Shown here piece by piece: positions 1 through 11,147 of a stretch of 64,000 nt of DNA. A program made the position numbers and the translations under genes. The notes below the pieces were generated by a model. The model saw only the letters and a list, made by a program, of their open reading frames with translations. It ran no database searches and was not told where the DNA came from. Within the stretch, counting starts at the first letter, position 1. Each line of letters starts with the position of its first letter. Source of the DNA: Aegilops tauschii subsp. strangulata (Eukaryota > Streptophyta > Magnoliopsida > Poales > Poaceae); NCBI RefSeq assembly GCF_002575655.3, contig NC_053037.3:143851207-143915206 (forward strand), in the 5' to 3' direction.

Positions 1-1
1 C

Positions 2-1294
2 AGTGATTCGGACATAGCACTCCGTGCCAAAAACAAAACCGCATCCCTGGCCCTTGAGGCATTATCTGAAGCCCTCGCGGCCGAAGAATTAACCGCACTA
101 CGCTCCACGGTGGACAGGGACGATGTGATCTTAGACAAACGACCCAAATCCACCTCCTTTAAACCGGTAGAAGAAATTGTCAAATTCCAAGTCCACCCAA
201 CGGACCCCAAGAAGACAACATCTATTGGAGCACAACTAGACCCAACGGTCGACGCCGCACTAAGGGATTTCCTTCGTGAAAATTGGGATATATTCGCCTG
301 GAACCCTTCTGACATGCCTGGAATCCCACGTGAGCTGGCCGAACATAGCCTTAATATCTTAAAGGGATACAAACCAATCAAACAAGCACTGTGGCGCTTT
401 TCCGAGCCCAAACGCCAGGAGCTGGCCAAGCTAATTGAGGCTGGATTCATCAGAGAAATAAAACATCCGGACTGGCTGGCAAACCTGGTGATGGTACCAA
501 AAAGGACAAATCCTGGCGGTTGTGCGTCGATTTTAAAGACCTCAATAAGGCTTGCCCTAAGGATCCCTTCCCCCTCCCCCGCATTGATCAAATCATTGAT
601 GCTACCGTAGGACACGACTCACTGTGTTTCCTTGATGCATATTACGGATACCATCAAATCAAAATGAAGGAGTCCGATCAAGCTGCAACAGCATTCATTA
701 ACCCATATGGGGCATTTTGCTTCAACACCATGACCTTCGGGCTCAAGAACGCCGGCGCCACATACCAACGCATGATTCAAACATGCCTGGAGTAACAGAT
801 CGGCAAGACAGTTGAAGCTTATGTGGACGACGTCATCATCAAAACTAGGCGCGTCGAAACACTAATAGACAATTTACGTCTCACATTTGATAACCTCCGC
901 ACGTATGACATTAAGCTCAATTCGGAAATGTGCGTTTTCAGCGCCCCCGCTGGGAAACTGCTGGGCTTCATCGTTTCCAACAGAAGAATTGAAGCAAATC
1001 CAGCCAAAATCCGAGCTCTGTCACAATTGGCTATGCCAACAGACCTTAAACAAGTCCAAAATCTCGCGGGTTGTGTGGCAGCTCTAAGCCGCTTTATCTC
1101 CAGATTGGGAGAAAAGGCAGTGCCACTCTATCGCCTTTTACGGCGAACCAATCACTTCGAGTGGACGGACGCGGCAACAGCCGGATTGGAGGAAAAAAAA
1201 ACCCTTCTTGCGAGCAACCCAATCCTGGCCGCGCCAAACGTCGGTGAACCGATGTTATTATACATATCGGCAACACATCAGGTGGTGAGCGCCG
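2..1294 (+). pseudogene. pol: Element C pol, first part: protease-RT linker, reverse transcriptase and start of RNase H
   Basis: Frame 2 runs from the window edge to about 508 and contains the NWDIFAW..SDMPG linker motif (about 279-330) that precedes RT in Tat elements. A frameshift near 505-520 moves the reading to frame 1, which holds RT motifs VDFKDLN, FLDAYYGYHQI and the catalytic YVDD (820-831), then the GFIVS and RFISRLGEKA thumb/connection motifs. A TAA at 793-795 interrupts RT in frame just before YVDD. The frame is cut at 1294 by the LTR of element A and resumes at 28485. The protein would copy element RNA into cDNA in a virus-like particle, but this copy is dead: one frameshift, one stop and a 27-kb insertion. 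Confidence 0.9.
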
Positions 1295-1843
1295 TGTCGT
1301 GGATCTAAGACTGATAGTAGAATGGGGGGTAGGTATGTAGAGGCAAGATCCTAGCTATGGCGAAGTTGTACACGCAAGTTTTACGAGTTCAGGCCCTTCT
1401 CAGAAGAAGTAACAGCCCTACGTCTCAGAGCCCGGAGGCGGTCGACTGGATTATGCGTGTGTGTGTTACAGGGGGTGCGAACCCTTGTCCCAGAGGAGGG
1501 GGGTGGCTTATATAGAGTGCGCAAGGACCCCAGCTCCCCTCCGTTACACAAGGTTCAATGTTCATAAAGAAGGAGCGTTACAGCTAACGCCCGTAGTAAA
1601 GTGCTATAAATAACTATTAAGTCTAAGAGTAAATGCCCGACCGTTGCTGCGTAGAGTGACATTAGATCTTCTGTATGTTGAGTGGTTTTTGCGACGGTCG
1701 AGTGACTTCGATTCTTCCAAGTGAAATGTCTCTGGTCAAGTGGATGATGGTACCCTTCGAATGCTTCTGTCTTTAGGGTGATGCCCTTGGGGAGGTTGTC
1801 TAGGTCAGGCCTATGACCCTACCCTAGGTACATGGCATCATCA
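1295..1843 (-). repeat. 3' LTR of element A
   Basis: This 549-bp LTR starts TGTCGTGG and ends CATCA on the + strand, so it has the usual TG..CA ends. It aligns along its full length with 27929-28479, with about 27 substitutions and a 2-bp indel by hand count. On the element's sense strand a TATA-like CTATATAAG lies at 1507-1515. The last bases of the sense strand (CCACGACA) are shared with the LTR of element H. Confidence 0.95.
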
Positions 1844-1858
1844 TTAGCCCCCGAATGG
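1844..1858 (-). promoter_or_regulatory. Polypurine tract of element A
   Basis: Immediately inside the 3' LTR the minus strand reads ccattcgggggctaa, a purine-rich plus-strand primer site of the kind expected there. The same TCGGGGGCT core recurs in the tandem array at 6778-12400. Confidence 0.75.
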
Positions 1859-2258
1859 TTCAGGGTTTGAGTGGAGAAGGAGTTGAAAATACTTCCGATT
1901 AAGCTCTTGCATTTTGGAAGTGTCTGGTTGGGTTCGATGAATCAACATGGTGACATCAACTTCTTTTTCAGTCGCCTTGATCCATTCTTGGTTTTGTCGA
2001 GTGAACTTTTACTGAAAAGCTTTGAGCATTGATATGGAGAAAATCTTCCGTCTGACAGGTTGCTCTGCTGCCCGCGGATCTCGCGGGATTCGAATTTTTG
2101 GGAAGTGCGCGGGGCGGAGGAGGCCGCAGCAATCGGGTTGGATAAGGCAGGGCCGCCTCGATTTCCACGCCGCCTTTTTCGCCACGTATCGCTCGTGCGA
2201 CTGTTGCGGGATTTGATAAGATCGCCCGGGTCCACAAGTCGGTCACTCGGAAGCAACC

Positions 2259-2267
2259 TCATATAAG
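2259..2267 (+). promoter_or_regulatory. TATA box for the antisense gene of element A
   Basis: The sequence tcatataag lies about 125 bp upstream of the antisense start codon at 2386, in the same direction as that gene. Apart from this, the stretch 1844-2385 shows only GC-rich DNA without a supported gene. Comparable TATA boxes precede the antisense genes of B and C. Confidence 0.5.
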
Positions 2268-2385
2268 GCATCGGTCCGGGGTTTTTGAATAGTGCGCTCT
2301 CATTCTTCCTCTTCCTTCTCTGTTTTCTCCACCGCATCCGCTCCTGCCCCGGCGCCACTGCTCCGTTCAAGCTCTGTCTGTTGCG

Positions 2386-5300
2386 ATGGGGAAGGAGAAG
2401 ACAGTGGCATTGGAGCGCACGAAGAAGGCGGCGACGAAGGCGAAGGGGAAGAAGTCCAGCCGGGGCGGATCTTCCTTGAGGTCTGGCCTGCCGCCCAGCT
2501 GGATCCTGGGCGACTGGCTTCGCTCGACGATCCGTCAAGACGACATTGACGACCTGGTCGAGGGGGGACTGATCCCCCACGAATCAGCGCGGCTCCCGGG
2601 GGATGAGACCGAGCCGCGGCCACAGGAGGGTGAGTGCGTTCTCCTCGCTACTCACGTCGACCGCGGGTTTTCTTTGCCTCCCCATCCTTTCTTTCGAGGT
2701 TTCTTGAACTTCTTTGGGGCGCAACTCCACCACTTTACCCCAAACACCATCGTGTATCTTGCTGCTTTCGTGTCCATGTGCGAGAACTTCCTGGGTTGTC
2801 GACCACACTAGGGTCTCTTCAAGCACATATTCACGTGTCGTTCTCAGTCGGTCAAGAAGGCCAACCCGAGTGACGAGAGGACGCATGTGATCCAGATGTG
2901 TGGGGGTCTTGGAATTCAGATGAGGGGTAAAAGCTCTTCCCCAGCCATGATCCTTCCCGAGTCGGTCCGAGGGTGGCAGACGACCTGGTTGTACTGCAAG
3001 GACCAGCCGACTCCAGGATAGTTGACTGGACTTCCCCCCTTTTCCATGGCCCTAGTGGAGAAGCCCTCCGCCTTGAAAGTGACCCCAGAGGAGAAGCCAC
3101 AGGTGAAGGTGCTGGTCGAGCGAGTAGTTCAGCTTGTCCGTGACGGGGTAACCGGTATGGATCTGTTGGAGGTCTTCCTTAGGCGACACATTCAACCTCT
3201 TCAAGCTCGTGACCATCCGATGTGGATGTATTCGGGCACTGACGACACCACTCGGATCCATCCAGAAGAAGTCGATGAAGCTACGTTGGAGGGGTGGCTG
3301 AGGGGTATCACTTGCAACAAAGATAACCCTAGGAGATCCAGGAGGATCCCTCCACTCAACAACACGTACGAAACAGACAAGGTACAACTCCAAATGGTCG
3401 AGTGTCTTCTTGATTTATCAAATAACTGTTTGCTATCACCCGACTGACTTCTGTCTTGATTGTTGCCTTCCAGGCCCTGAATGAGATGTACTCGATGCCC
3501 AACGGGGAGCAGGAGCAGGACCCAGAGGGAGAGGCGAGCGGAGGCGAGAGCGGCGAGTGGCATTCTGATGGTGAAGAGGACGAGGATAGCGATGACCCGA
3601 GCGATGAAGAAGAGGTCAACTCTAATCCCCGTAGGGAAAGGCGATCCAAGCTCATTGACGATCCAGAAAGCGTCCGCGGCAAAGCGACCGCGCAAACCGG
3701 CAGTCATTAAAGTGCCCTCGGACGTCCTCTCTAGCACCGACTGAAAAGGCACCGAAGCACCCGAAAGCTGCGCCGTCCAAACCGCCGAAAGCCTTGCCCA
3801 AGATCAAAGTGGCCATCCCCATTGCTTCTGGGTATTAGTTGGACTTGATTTCTTCGTTTAGTATGAATTTGGATTTGAGTCAATTCATTTCAACAGACAT
3901 GACCGACTAAATTCTGGAATTTGTAGCGCTGCTACCTCTGGGACTTCTGCTTACATGAATGAGGACGAGGAAATGGAGGATGCAGTCACCTCTAATCCGA
4001 GTACCACTCTCATAATCTTGTCTTTATTTTCTCGACTGTTTCGTTGGTCGACTGAACTCTGGTGGTCGATCTTTTTCGCAGCTCTTCCCAATGTTATTGA
4101 CCTTCCGGATGACGATGAAGATGTGCCGCTGAGGCCCAGGAAAAGGGGAAGTAGGAAGACGTCAGCCGACAAGACGCCTCTGTCGACACCGGAGATGGAA
4201 CCGGTGATCCAGGAAACCGGCGACACCAATCGGACTGCTGTAACTTTCGCCATACCGCTGACGAGTGCTCAGCCTTCAGCGTCGATTGCCCAGACTCCAG
4301 ACGATCCATCTTCTCTCTTCGCTGCACATCATGTCCCAGAGGACCAAGCGGGTGCTGCCAGGGAGGCTATTCGCCAAGCGAGCATCATGATGGAGCGGAT
4401 GAAGGTGATCCGAGAGGCTAGCCAAGCTGCTTACGACGCTAGTTCAGCACTCCAGAGCAACGTACAGGTTAGTAGATCACCGACTGACCCTTCAGTTTGC
4501 CGCTTGTTCTGTTATGATATGGTACCTGAAAACTTTCCTAGAGGAATCTTTCCATCGGTCTGTGTCTTGCATTTGTACACCCATTGGGTGTTTTGACTTG
4601 TCACTAAGTAAACTTGCACTTTGAGCTGACTATGTTGTTGTCGATTGAATCTTTGAACCAGTGGGGGCACGCTGAGTGCACCCATTGGGTGTAGTCCCCG
4701 AGACCATAGTTGACTGCGGGCAGTCGACTGTGGTCTGAGAATCAGAATTTCCTCACTCGGCCTGGATGGACCATGACGAGTGGAACCTGAACCAGTGGGG
4801 GCACGCTAAGTGCACCCGCTGGGTGTAGTCCCCGAGACCGTGGTCGACTGCGGGCAGTCGACTATGGTCTGAGAGCAACCTTCTTTTTTTACACTCAACC
4901 TGGACAGACCGTGTCGAGTGAAAACTAGATCAGTGGGGGCACGCTAAGTGCACCCACTGGGTGTAGTCCCCGAGACTACTGTTGGATGTTTGATTCGACA
5001 GTAGTCTTAGAATTTGTCGACTGACTTGTTCTTTGGTTGCAGAAATCTTGTGAGCTTGGAGCTCGCTTTGTTGAGCTGGAGAAGAAGCAGATTCAACTCA
5101 ACCTCTATCTAGAGCTGGCCAAGACAAATCTATAGAAATCCAAGGATGAAGCCGCTGGTAAGAAAGACTTGTCGACTGATTTATCTCTGAACCGGATTTC
5201 ATTCTGCTTTTTCTGAATCAAGCATTGTTTCTTTTAGAGAAACTGAACCAAGCTCTGGCGAAAAAGGATCAAGATCTGGCGGCCGCGCAAAAAACAACTG

Positions 5301-6090
5301 ATGAGAAAACCGCACTCGTTGAACAGAAGTTGGCTTCAGTCGGCAAACTGGAGGAAGAAAACTCCAAGCTAAAAGCTGCCCTTGACGAAGCTAATAAGGA
5401 AGCAACTCGCCTGAAGAAGGACAAGGACAATCTGAACGAGAAGATGGAAGGCATTGCTCGCAGAAGGAACGATCTGGAGAATTATCTGGGAAGCCTTGCT
5501 AAGAAGCTATTCATCATGCTTGAAGGTATTTTCTTTGGCCCGACTGATTTGTTCCTGTCGACTCGACATATAACCATTGGCTCATCCTTGAACTGTGCAT
5601 GCAGAATTTTTGCCGGAACTTCGAGGACGAGACCGGGCGAATTGAAACAAGCTTGGACCCCGTCAACTCTCCAGTGAAGGATGAAGCTGCCATGAACGTA
5701 CTCCGACTGGAATCTCATATCGCTGGTGTTGTCGATTACCTCGCTCGACTGAAAGTCGCAATGTCGCGGATTGACACAGCTCTCTGGCCAATGGCGACGT
5801 TCCAGAATGACCTCGAGTCTCTAATGGCTCGGCTCAATGAAGTTCCCGGTCGAGTTCAAGAATGGAAGAAGTCTTCTGCCTGGTGCGGCGCTGATGTGGC
5901 TCTATCTCTGGTTCGTGTCCACTGCCGGGAAGCGCGGGAAGAGAAGCTGGTAGCGATCAAGGTTGCCAATACCAAGAGGCACGACTTCCAGTCCTTCATG
6001 GAGACCTTCATTGTTGCTGCCACTCGGATTGCTGACGGAATCGACCTGGACGAATTTGTCGAGCCTGCCAGCCCTCCTCCTGCGGAGTGA
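2386..6090 (+). pseudogene. Element A antisense gene: gypsy-type transposon N-terminal domain, coiled coil, C-terminal domain (spliced)
   Basis: This gene runs opposite to A's gag-pol. Likely exons are 2386-3381, 3474-3710 (frameshifted), about 3928-4010, 4082-4467, 5043-5157, 5238-5525 and 5605-6090, with GT..AG borders such as GTACAA/CCAG, GTTAGT/GCAG and GTAAGA/TTAG. Exon 1 carries the motif HPF.RGFLNFFG..LHHF.PN followed by CENFLG, as in the antisense genes of B and C; I take it to be the Pfam 'putative gypsy type transposon' domain. Exon 2 is very acidic, exon 6 is a Lys/Glu-rich coiled coil, and exon 7 contains ALWP (5785-5790) and WKKSSAWCGA. TAG stops at 2809, 3019 and 5133 and a frameshift in exon 2 kill this copy; the phase between exons 6 and 7 also does not match. 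Function unknown; it is not a transposase in any demonstrated sense. Confidence 0.7.
4655..5010 (+). repeat. Three tandem copies of a ~135-bp unit inside an intron of the A antisense gene
   Basis: Units begin at about 4655, 4789 and 4926, the third partial. Each has the core cagtgggggcacgct, then gggtgtagtccccgagac, then an inverted pair of the type gtcgactg. They lie in the 575-bp intron between 4468 and 5042, much longer than the other introns (80-120 bp), so the repeat expansion explains the intron's size. Confidence 0.85.
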
Positions 6091-6295
6091 ACAAACTTTT
6101 ATGCCCCGCCTTCAATTTGCCTCGGAATGCCGAGTGATTTTGTAACCGTTAAACTCCTTCGGGTTGAATGCCCGAGTACTTTAATCTGCGGTCTTGAACT
6201 TTAGGATTTATCTGAACTTGGTTTATCTCTGAATATGCTTGTGTTTGCCTTCGAGCGGAGCCTGTTCTTCACTCGGAATAATCTTTGTACTTGAG

Positions 6296-6770
6296 ATGCA
6301 GCCCTGAGGAGGAGGTTCCAGTCGACCTGCACCTCGTCGTCTTTATAGATAGGGATGAAGCGCACATTGTACTTGTGGCGCAGCTCTGAAGGAGAAGGTT
6401 GCAGTCAACCTGCACCTCGTCGTCCTTGCGGATAGGGATGAAGCGCACATTGTACTTGTGGCGCAGCTCCGGAGGAGAAGGTTGCAGTCGACCTGCACCT
6501 CATCGTCCTTGCGGATATGGATGAGGCGCACGTTGTACTTGTGGCGTAACTCCGAAGGAGAAGGTTGCAGTCGACCCGCTCCTCGTCGTCCTTGCGGATA
6601 GGTATGAAGCGCACGTTGTACTTGTGGCGCAGGTCCGAAGGAGAAGGTTGCAGTCGACCTGCACCTCGTCGTCCTTGCGGATAGGGATGAAGCGCACGTT
6701 GTACTTGTGGTGCAGCTCCGAAGGAGAAGGTTGCAGTCGACCTGCACCTCGTTGTCCTTGTGGATATGGG
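6296..6770. repeat. Tandem array of ~82-bp units (about six copies) in the 3' region of element A
   Basis: The segment cagtcgacctgcacctcg recurs at about 82-bp spacing (near 6318, 6403, 6485, 6568, 6650 and 6732), each followed by tcgtccttgcggatag and gcgcacgttgtacttgtgg. Copies differ by a few bases. Because 82 is not a multiple of 3, the array stays open in several frames and gives repetitive spurious ORFs. Confidence 0.9.
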
Positions 6771-8723
6771 CGTGTTTCCAACTTAGGCGAGTACTGGACT
6801 GCAGCTAAACCCCCGAGTGGGAGGGTTGCTCACCACTCGGTAGGATTTCTTAAACTTAGGCGAGTACTGGACTACAGCTAAGCCCCCGAGTGGGAGGGTT
6901 GCTCACCACTCGGTAGGATTTTTTTAAAACTTAGGCGAGTACTGGACTGCAGCTATGCCCCCGAGTGGGAGGGTTGCTCACCACTCGGTAGGATTTTTTT
7001 AAAACTTAGGCGATTACTGGACTGCAGCTAAGCCCCCGAGTGGGAGGGTTGTGTAACAGCCTGGATTTTGGCCCTTTTCTTTTTCTTTTTGATTTATTGG
7101 TTTTGCTCTGTTTTTTCTTTTTGGAGGGGTTCTATGGCCTTGTCATCTGGGAAATCATCCTCATTTCCCCTCCCAAGTGGCTCATCATTCTCAAAACCTT
7201 GCCAAGATCATGTCACTTCACTGCTTGACCAAACCCTAAAATCTTTTTCTAGGGAATATTCCCTTTTTCTATTAAAGGAATAAACCCGTCTGCCCTAGGT
7301 TGTGAAGCAACCTTTATTTCCATCACTCCTAAAATTCCCAAATAATTCTCATAAATTGTTTGGGTCATATCTTTCTCAAATATGGCAAAATATTTCATTT
7401 GTCATGTTTATCATCTTGCTCAAATAATTCATTTCCTATTCTGCCCTAAATGGCACATTGTGAAGCAAGTGCTATTTTCCTTTTCCCAATTTACCTCAAA
7501 CTCCTTGGACACCTTTTACTGTCCATATCATTGCCACATGCCAAAATGCAACCTCATTTGCCTAGTAATTATTTAATTATGATTTTCCAAAGTTTCTATC
7601 CAGAAAGAAGCTTTGTGAAGGAGGTGCAAGCTAGGCATATCCAAATGAGTTGCCATTTTGCATGATCCCTCATATCATCATATCATAGCCCTCCACCAAA
7701 GTAGAGCTCATGTCATGCCTCCATGTGAGCTCATCTTCAATTCTTTGATTCTGCCCGAAATTTCAGCTTGTGAAGCAAGTATATTTTATCTTGCTCCATT
7801 ATGGCTGCCAATTTTTCTAGGCCTTCTATTATCCATATAACCTACCTCCACCCATTTTGGGCATGGCTCATCAAGCCATTATTCCTCTAGAATTTTGGCA
7901 AGTTTTTGTCCAGAGGAGATGTTTGTGAAGCAAGTATCAGTTTGGCTTGGCCAATTTGTATGAGACTTTTTGAGCATCTTCATAGGATCAAATGACTCTG
8001 CCTTGCCCAATTTGAGATCAATTTGACACTCCATGTGAGTACACCATCCTGATCAAGTTTCTGGACCATTTTGGTCAGTTGCAAAGCAACTATGATTTAT
8101 CTTGGTCCAAACCTTCTCAAAGTTACCAGGATGAAAGTTCTTCTTACCCTAAACCTCGCAGACAAACTCTATGGCTCCAAAACCCTTCCTGTTGATCACC
8201 AGTGCTCACCCAAGTTTACTGCAGTAAACTTCAGAGACTGCTTACCGTTTAACCAGATCACTTTTAAAGCTACCACCGTAGTTGAAACCTCCCCTGGATG
8301 GACTATGCCCTAGACAACATCTTCCAGTCGTTGGCACCTTCTCCTCTCCAGCTCACGCGGTCACCACCTCTCTGGCATGCCATGGACGCGAGCTGAATGA
8401 CTTCTTGCTCGGGCCCCTCCTCTGCTCGGCGTCTCAGCGAGCACGAGCATGTCTAATAGATTTACCGCGTCGTCGCCGTCTTCCTAGACCTCTCTCCCTC
8501 TCAGTAAAACCCCTCACCGACGCTCGCCGCCGAACGCCCACGAGAGCACAGTGGCGTTTTGGCTCGGTTCGTCGCCGTCTTCTTCCTCCCTGCGCCCCCT
8601 TGGCCTCCTTTGCCCCATGAGAGCCTCCACTGGTCCTCCTCGTCGCCTGACCCCGAGCTCATGCGCGTGCACACGCGTCCGCGGTGCCGGACACGCGTCC
8701 GCGGCGGCGCCCCCTCCCCTCGG

Positions 8724-8734
8724 CTATATAAGCC
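8724..8734 (+). promoter_or_regulatory. TATA box of LTR F
   Basis: ctatataagcc follows a C-rich stretch and is typical of grass LTR promoters. Transcription would start near 8755 and run rightward. Confidence 0.6.
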
Positions 8735-9995
8735 ACCCCGAGGCCTCTCGAGCTCACAATCGACCTCATCTCATCTCCAGCTCCCTCCCCAACAACTCGC
8801 CCGAGCTCCTAGAGCTCTCTGTCCCTCCCATGGCCGCCATGGCCGCCGCCCCCTCCGGCCTAAATCCGAGCGAGTCGAGCCCTCCCCCTCCTTTCTGTAC
8901 CCACCAGAATCTTCCACGTGCTCCGGTGAACCTCTCCGCCACCCCACCCTCTCGCCGGAGTGCCCCAGGCTGCGCGCCCCCAACCTTTGCCGCCGCCGTT
9001 GCTCTCTGCCACCGCGGCTATCTCGCGCTCCACCCGTCCCCGGCACTCGTGACCCAGCTAGATGGATGCGGCGCCTTTCCCCGATCCCGCCGGCGGACTT
9101 TCCCCGACCAGAGGTGGCCGGAGCTGCCCGGCCTGTCGCCGGCGCGCGCGGCTGTCCTCTGCATCGCGGGCGAGCGCGAGGTTGAAGGCGCTGACCAGGC
9201 CAGGCGGGCCCCGCGTCGCCTTGACCCCGCCGGTCAGCCGCACGACGTTGACCCCGCCCGGTCCAGCGTGGATAAGTGACGGGCCCCACCCGCGTGGGAC
9301 CCGCACGTCAGCGTCACACGAGCCGGCCCCGCGTTTGCCTAGCTGGATATGTGGAAACACATTTGCTGAAATGCGTTTTCATTAAGGGAAAGTGTATTTT
9401 GGTCTTAGTTCGGTTAGAAGTACGTTTTCCTTCTGGAAAAGCGTATTTCCGCTTAACTACGGCTAGAAATACGTTTTCTCTGCTGGAAGGCGTATTCAAC
9501 TAAATGTGCTTTCTGTTTTTCAGCTCAGGGGCCTTTTTGTAGAGTTTATTTTACAGATTGGTCCCTGGATTTCAAGCGCTTATAACTTTTTACTCCCAAC
9601 TCCAAATGAGGTGAATCCAACGCCCACTTCTTCGTTTCGCCGAGCCCGTTCTGATGGAATAATTTTCACCATGTTTTGACATTCTAAAAATGACCATTTT
9701 GCCCCTGCCCTTATTCAGCCCCCTCCGAGAGAGTACGTTTTCCGGCGATCCTTTCCGCGAATTTCTCGCACTTTCTCCCGGTGATTTCTTCCAACCCCAG
9801 GCAAGCCACACCCTCCATTTGCATGATTGCAATGCAGTGACATGGTTTCTTTATTTAAACTTGTTTAAAATATTGTGTTAGCTACTTGTGATTTGTTCAT
9901 GGCATTTATCGGAGTATTATTTTGATCTTGTTATTGCCATGCTATTTGCTTGGAGTTCCAAGATTAATATTTTGATGATTATGTGGATGAAATGT

Positions 9996-10210
9996 GCCTT
10001 TGGATTCTTAGTGGCTATTATGATTATTTTCATGATGGTATCTGGCATTATTTTGAAGTATTACTTTGGATATCATGTTGCCTTTGGATTATTAGTGGCT
10101 TTTATGATTAGTTTCATGCTGGTTTTGGATATGATATCTTGGAGTATTTGCTTTGGATATCATGCTACCTTTGGATTATTAGTGGTTAGTATGATTATTT
10201 TCATGATGCT
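9996..10210 (+). repeat. Internal ~85-bp repeats in LTR F
   Basis: Three diverged copies start at about 9996, 10080 and 10167 with (g/a)cctttggatt.ttagtgg followed by atgatta.tttcatg. They give a long AT-rich hydrophobic frame that is not a credible gene. Confidence 0.7.
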
Positions 10211-11049
10211 AGTTGATGTTCTGTTGCTTGGAGTATTATTTTCGAAGATGATATTTACATGTGGATCTTAGCCGAATAGCTTTATTCTTGTTATTGGAGT
10301 AGTAGGATTATTGTTTTCGGATTCATCATGACAGTAGTGTTGTGCTGCCCTTGGAGTATTTTGAGATGATGATATTATGCTTGGATTATTTATTGGATAT
10401 TGCTATGACTTGGATTATAGTTTGGTAGTTGATATCGGAGTATCAGTTATCACAGTTATATTTTTGGGGATAAATTCCGTCATTAAGTTGGTCAGGTGCC
10501 ACCGAACCGGGCTTTTCCAGTGCAACCACATTAGCCTTTATGGGAAAGGCCCTAATGCGGTCTATTGCCGTGCCTCTCGCCGGTGCCTCCAACGAGGGAA
10601 GGTTATGGGCCCGTGCTACCCTGATCAGGTAGGCGGACATAACCTTGTGTGCCCGTAGTTGTTAGGCGCCTTTTTGTCCCCGTTTGGGACGTTTATGTTT
10701 TGACCACGACGGTGGTCGTTGTGTCTTTGGTAGACACGTGGCCACCCAGGACTAGCCCTAAGGGGAGTGAGTCGGAGTGGCCGGGAGAGTGTCATGGCAG
10801 TAGATCGGTTTTGTCGGAACGCCGTTGGTCCAACCGAATGGGAGTACGAGGCCATGGGTTCTGTGGTGTGGGTAAAGTGCGCTACCTCTGCAGAGTGAGT
10901 ACTTAAATCTATCGATAGCCGCGTCCTCGGTCATGGGCATGGGTTCGTACTAGGTCCCACCGTTCGATCAACACTCACATGACGGAATGACTTATAGGTG
11001 ATATGTATATATTTTGAGCAGTACAGATTGGCAGGATGTTGATGATGAT

Positions 11050-11147
11050 GTTTGAGACCAAGTGTTGGTCATGGTAGTGATCGCCGGAAGGATCACCGTT
11101 TGAGGCCAAGTGTTGGTCATGGTAGTGATCGCCAGAAAGATCACTGT
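11050..11147 (+). repeat. Two 49-bp tandem copies in LTR F
   Basis: Two adjacent near-identical copies (11050-11098 and 11099-11147), each with ccaagtgttggtcatggtag and gatcgcc(g/a)gaa.gatcac. Confidence 0.85.

Noticed and set aside
6343..6781. Overlapping repetitive minus frames
   Set aside because: Products of an 82-bp tandem array open in several frames.
8551..9279. 242-codon open frame and overlapping 208-codon frame on + strand
   Set aside because: Both lie in the GC-rich part of solo LTR F just downstream of its TATA box, have Pro/Arg/Ala-rich composition in two frames at once and no domain pattern.
9888..10271. 127-codon hydrophobic frame like a membrane protein
   Set aside because: Built from ~85-bp AT-rich internal repeats of LTR F.
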